DNA from: JBDHTS01 sp044220535
Lineage (GTDB): Bacteria; Pseudomonadota; Alphaproteobacteria; Micavibrionales; Micavibrionaceae
DNA: 33,602 bases
Assembly (NCBI GenBank): GCA_044220535.1
Contig: JBGAQU010000020.1
Location: 1-33,602 of the forward strand
Direction: 5' to 3'
Shown in pieces: positions 25,401 to 31,400 of the stretch. The notes below the pieces were generated by a model, which did no database searches, was not told the origin of the DNA, and worked only from the letters and a program-made list of their open reading frames with translations. Within the stretch, counting starts at the first letter, position 1. Every line of letters begins with the position of its first letter. The position numbers and the translations under genes are program-made.

Positions 25401-28400
25401 TGCGCTATAACAGTGTGAACGACCGGTTCGAGGCGTATCAAGCGGGGACGTGGCAGGATATTTTGACCAATGCGTCGCTGGCCGCGGCGCCGGACCGGGG
25501 GATCCAGTTCAATTCGGGCAACAGCCTGGCGGCGGTTTCGACGTTTACTTACTCGTCCGTTGGCAATGTAGGTATTGGAATTGCTTCGCCCAATGCGCAA
25601 TTGGATGTTGCCGGCAATACGATTATCTCTACGACGGTAAATAATACGTTCCGCAAACTGACTATCAAGGCTGATAGTGGATCGATCAATACTGCGATTG
25701 CTGAAATCGGATTTGAACGTGGATTTTATACGCCTGGTCAAAACGCTGCCGCTATTGTCTTTAATCGTGAAACGGGCGCGGTGGAAGGCAATTTGGCATT
25801 CTGGACACGCAGTTCCGGTGCGTATGCCGAACGTATGCGTATTACGCAAAGCGGATATGTTGGCGTGAACACAGCGGCTCCTGGCGCGCAATTCGAGGTT
25901 GCCGGGACCGATGCGATTTATTTCCCGCGCGGCACGGACGCGCAACGTCCTTCAACACCTTATAACGGCATGATGCGCTATAGCTCGACGGGCAACGATT
26001 TCGAGGTCTACGCCAACAACGCCTGGCGGAAGCTGGTGACGAGCACGGGTGGCTACACTGCCGCTGCGGGGTCGGACACGCAGATCCAGTACAACAGCAA
26101 TGGCGTTCTTTATGCATCATCTGAGTTGGTCTTTACGTCCACGGGTAATGTCGGCATCGGCACGGCCAGCCCGTCCGCATTTAAACTGCAGGTGGGTGGC
26201 AATATCGGGCCTGCGATCGATTCAACCTATAATCTGGGTTCTCCCGCCCTGCGGATAAATCAGGTTTTCACGCGCTATGTCAACAGCGGTTCCAACACCT
26301 TGGAATTGACTTCGACTGGAGGACATCTCATCTTCAATGCAAACAACATCGAAAGGATGAGAATTGATAGGACTGCGGGCTATGTCGGTATAGGAACAGC
26401 ATCGCCTGTCGTCCAACTGGACGTCAACGGCACGATCCGGATGGCGTATGGCGGTGAAAGCTGCTCGGCCTCAACTTTGGGCGCGATGTATTACTCAAGC
26501 GCGACCGGCAACTTCTACGTCTGCGGCACGGCGGGCAGCTGGACGCAGATTTCGACGGGGGGCAGCACGATCGCCGCCGGTTCCGACCAGCAGGTGCAGT
26601 TCAACAATAACGGCGCGCTGGCGGGCAATAGCGGCTTCGTCTTCAATTCCGCGACCGGCAATATCGGCCTTGGCGCGACGGCCAGCGCCACGACGCGCCT
26701 TTATGTCAGCAATACGACGTCACCCTATGTCGCCAGCACCAGCGCGCCGGGCGCGTATATCAACATGTCTGGCGCGGGCGATCGGGGCGGCACGTCCGAT
26801 CCCCGCGCCCTGAACGTGGTTGCGAATTTAAGCGGCACGGCGTCCGCCAACAACGTCACCGCCATCCGGTCTTCGGCGACCACCAGCGCCACGGCGGGCA
26901 CGACGCCGCTCAGCGCCAATACCGGTTCCGTGGGCGTAAGCGGCACGGCGAACGCGTCGGGCGCGACCGACTTCAGCGCCACGGCCAGCCTGACCAACAG
27001 CGGCGGCATAACGACCTATAAGGCATTCGCCTCCACCCCGCTCAGCTTCAGCAGCTCAGGCACGGTCGGCACGGCTTACGGCCTTTACCTCGACGCGCTG
27101 AAGGTCAGCGGCATCACCAATGCCTGGGGCGTCTATCAGGTCGGCGCGAGCGACAAGAACTATTTCGCGGGCAATGTCGGCATCGGCACGACGTCGCCGG
27201 CCCTGCCGCTGGATGTCGCGGACGCTGTTAAAATCGGCTCCAGCCAGTATGGATGCGTCACGGCGACCAAGGGCGCGATCCGGTATAACAGCAGCACAGA
27301 CGCTTTCGATTATTGCGGTGGCGCGGGTCCCGCGTGGACGGCGTTCAATGGCGCGGGCGCGCCCGCCGCCGGATCGGATACCTATATCCAGTACAACAGC
27401 AACGGCTATCTGGCCGGCGCGTCCAAACTGATCTATGCATCGAACGGCTATGTGGGTATTGGCACGGCATCGCCTTCGGCCTCGTTAAGCATTGCAGCTT
27501 CTTCTTCCATAGGATCGTGGGGAGCAACCAATACCGCCAATGCCATTCAGACGATTACCGAAAACGGAACGGTCAAACTGTATCTGGATGGCAACAGCGT
27601 TATCTCCAATAACGACCTGTTCATCGGCACCATCAATACTGCCTATATCCGTTTCGGCGCGCGCAACGCCGAAACCATGACGATGGATCCCTATGGCAAG
27701 TTCGGGATCGGGCGGACAACACCCGTCACGCATCTGGACGTGAACGGCACGATCCGGATGGCGTATGGCGGCGAAAGCTGCTCGGCCTCGACGTTGGGCG
27801 CGATGTATTACAGCAGCGCGACGGGCCTGTTCTACGTCTGCGGCACGGCGGGCAGCTGGACGCAGGTGGCAACGGGGTCCAGCAGCCCGGCGGCGGGCAG
27901 CACGGGATACGTGCAGTTCAATTCCGGCGGCAATCTCGGCGCGGACTCCGCGTTTTTCTGGGACAATACGAACAAATATCTCGGCATCGGCACGGCCAGC
28001 CCAAGCAACCCGCTCACTGTCGGCGGCTCATCGGCTGCCGGTATTTACCTGGCGGCCAACAACGCCGATGCCACCGGGTTTTCAGGGCTGGTCACGTCAG
28101 AAAACGGCGCTACTACGGGCATGGTCCAATGGCGCGGTTCAGGCAATGGCACATTGCCCAGCTATTTCAGGGTCGGCTCGAACATTGTGTCGGGCGGCAC
28201 AATCATGACATATGGTTTTGGCAGCAGTGGCATTGTATTGACCAGCACCGGTAAATTCGGCTATGGCGTTACCTCCCCCACCTCCAACTTCGATGTCCAG
28301 CTTCCGGCGAATGGCTATGCGAATATTTATTCCGTGTCGAACTCTAGCAACACCCGGACATTGAAAATAGGCGCGACCGGTTCCGCGGGCGCCATTGCCT

Positions 28401-31400
28401 TCGGCCGTTATTCCGACGGTTCGCCCCAGGGCATGATCGGCTATGTCAGCAGCACGGATTCGTCCCAGATCAATATCTCCGCGAATGGCGGCGGCGGGTT
28501 CATGACCTTCACGACCGTGACCGCCGAACGCATGCGCATTGATACGAATGGCCTGGTCGGTATCGGCACCACGGCGCCCGCTATGCTTCTGGATGTGGCG
28601 GACGCCGTTAAAATCGGCTCCAGCCAGTATGGATGCGTCACGGCGACCAAGGGCGCAATCCGCTTCAATAGCACCAACAGCAATTTTGATTACTGCTCCG
28701 GCACCGCCTGGACGGCATTCAGCGGCGCGGGGAGCACGGCGGCGGGATCGGACCGCCAGATCCAATTCAACTCCGGCAACGGCATGAGCGCTGCCAGCAC
28801 GTTTGTTTATACCGCGGCGGGTAATGTAGGCATCGGCACGGTTAACCCGAACAGTAAAATAGTTGCGACCTATGATTCCACGGTTTCGGGGACGGTCAAC
28901 ACCACAGCCACGTTCGACGCGCAATCCAACACCTCCGTCTATCGCGCCCTTTTATTACGGGCCAGTACGGGTGCGGGCACGGCCAATAATTTGATGATCG
29001 TCCGCGGCGACGGCAGGGTAGGGATCGGCACAGGCACGACGCCGGCGACCGCCCTTGACGTCGATGGCACACTGAAAATCGCCTATGGCGGCGAGAGCTG
29101 CTCCGCCTCCACCCTCGGCGCGATGTATTACTCAAGCGCAACCGGCCTGTTCTATGCCTGCGGCACGGCGGGCAGCTGGACGCAGGTGGCGACGGGGTCC
29201 AGCAACCCGGCGGCGGGCAGCACGGGGTATGTGCAGTTCAATTCCGGCGGCACGCTTGGCGCCAACGGCAATTTTTACTGGGATAACACCAACGAACGTC
29301 TCTTGCTCGGCTCCAGCACGGTGCTGACCGAGGACGGCACCGCGCAGAAATTCGCGATCAGCGATACAAGCTCCGCCGCGTCCATGGCGTTCAACCGTTA
29401 CAACACGACGACGGCGGCCCAGCCGGCCCGCATGATCCTGGGCCGGTCCCGCGGCGCGACGCCGGGCGACTTCACCATTGTCCAGAACGGGGACCAGCTG
29501 GGCCGGATCGCCTTCGTCGGCGCGGACGGCACCGACCTGAACACGCCCGCCGCCGCGATCATCGCCCAGGTGGATGGCGTGCCCGGGGCGGATAACCTGC
29601 CCGGCGCCCTGACCTTCAACACCACGGCGGCCGGCGCGAACACGACTACCGAACGCATGCGGATCGATTCCAGCGGGCGCGTCGGCATCGGCATCAGCAA
29701 TCCGGTATCGGCCCTTTCAGTGACCACGCCGATCACGGCGGCGTCGGGCACGGCCTACGGCGTGAATTTCAGCCAGACCCTGACCGCGGCGGTGAACAGC
29801 GACGCGCTGACCGCCCTGCGGATCAATCCGACATTTACGAATGGCGCGTTTACGGGCGTCAAAAATTACGGCCTGATCGTCACATCGGGCAGCGTCGGCT
29901 TCGGCACATCGTCTCCGGCGACGGGATTGGACGTCAACGGCACGATCCGGATGGCGTATGGCGGGGAGAGCTGTTCGGCCTCGACGCTCGGCGCGATGTA
30001 TTACTCAAGCGCGACGGGCCTGTTCTACGCCTGCGGCACGGCGGGGACATGGAGCCAGATTGCCACTGGCGCGAACGCCACGGCGGCGGGGTCCGACCGC
30101 CAGATCCAGTTCAACAGCGGCAACAGCATGAGCGCGGCCAGCACGTTCGTTTATACGTCGGCGGGTTATCTCGGCATAGGCACGGCTAATCCTGCCAATC
30201 CTTTGTACGTTTTTGCCCGTCCCACCACTTATTCTGCCGGATCTCTGGCAGCGGGCAGTTCTGTTGATGCCAGCGCCGCCGGTGATCCCGGCGGGACGAC
30301 GGATGCTAGAGGGTTTACTTCACTCATAACCCTGACCGGTTCGAATAACGCCGCCTCATTGATTGGCGCCCGTGTTACATCTACTACCAATATGACTTCC
30401 GGCACGTTGACTTCAGCTACGGCAACGTATGGCACCGTCACTAATAACGGCGCGGGTACTATCACGACAGCCGACTCCTTCTCGGCCAGTTCTGTTTTGT
30501 CCTCTACCGGCGGAATGGGAATATATCGCGCTTTCAATGTAGCGGGACCCTCCATAACCGGCGCGGGTGGGATCACCAATGCCTATGGTTTATGGATCAG
30601 CGCGCTGAAAGTCACCGGCGTTACCAGCGCCTATGGTGTCTATCAGGGCGGCGCGAACGATAACAACTATTTTGCTGGAAAAACGGGCATCGGCACATCG
30701 TCTCCGGTGACAGCGCTCGACGTCAACGGCACGATCCGGATGGCGTATGGCGGGGAGAGCTGTTCCGCCTCGACTTTGGGCGGTATGTATTACAGCAGCG
30801 CGACGGGCCAGTTCTATGTTTGCGGCACGGCGGGCAGCTGGACACAGATCTCGACGGGGTCGAGCGGCGTCGCCGCGGGTTCGGATACGTATGTCCAATA
30901 CAACAGCAACGGCGTCCTGACCGGCGCCAGCGGCCTGACGTATAACTCGGCCGGCACGGTGGGCGTGTCGACCGGCATCAATGTCGCCTCCACCTCGACC
31001 AACGGCCTGCAGATGTTCAACACCGCCGACCAGTTGACGAACTTCGAGAAATTCCAGGGCGCGTGGGGTTCCAACCAGTACAATATGATTTTGTATGCTG
31101 GCGGCACGGGCACGTTCACAAGAAAAATGCAGATCGGCCTGGCGAGCTATAACGCAAACCCGACCCAGATCACCTCGTCTCTCATTTTTGACAATTACAG
31201 CACGACCGGTTCCGTATTCAAGTTTTCAGGCGCGACCAGCACGTCCGCCGGATCGACATTCCTGGATGTTGGCGGCAGCTCGGCAACCGTTTCGGCATCC
31301 AGCGGCACCCAGACGTTTTTAAAAATCGGCCAGCAGATCAACCAGACCGGCACCGCCGGTTATAACGCACTGCTGATCAACCCCGCGGAAAACACGGTCG

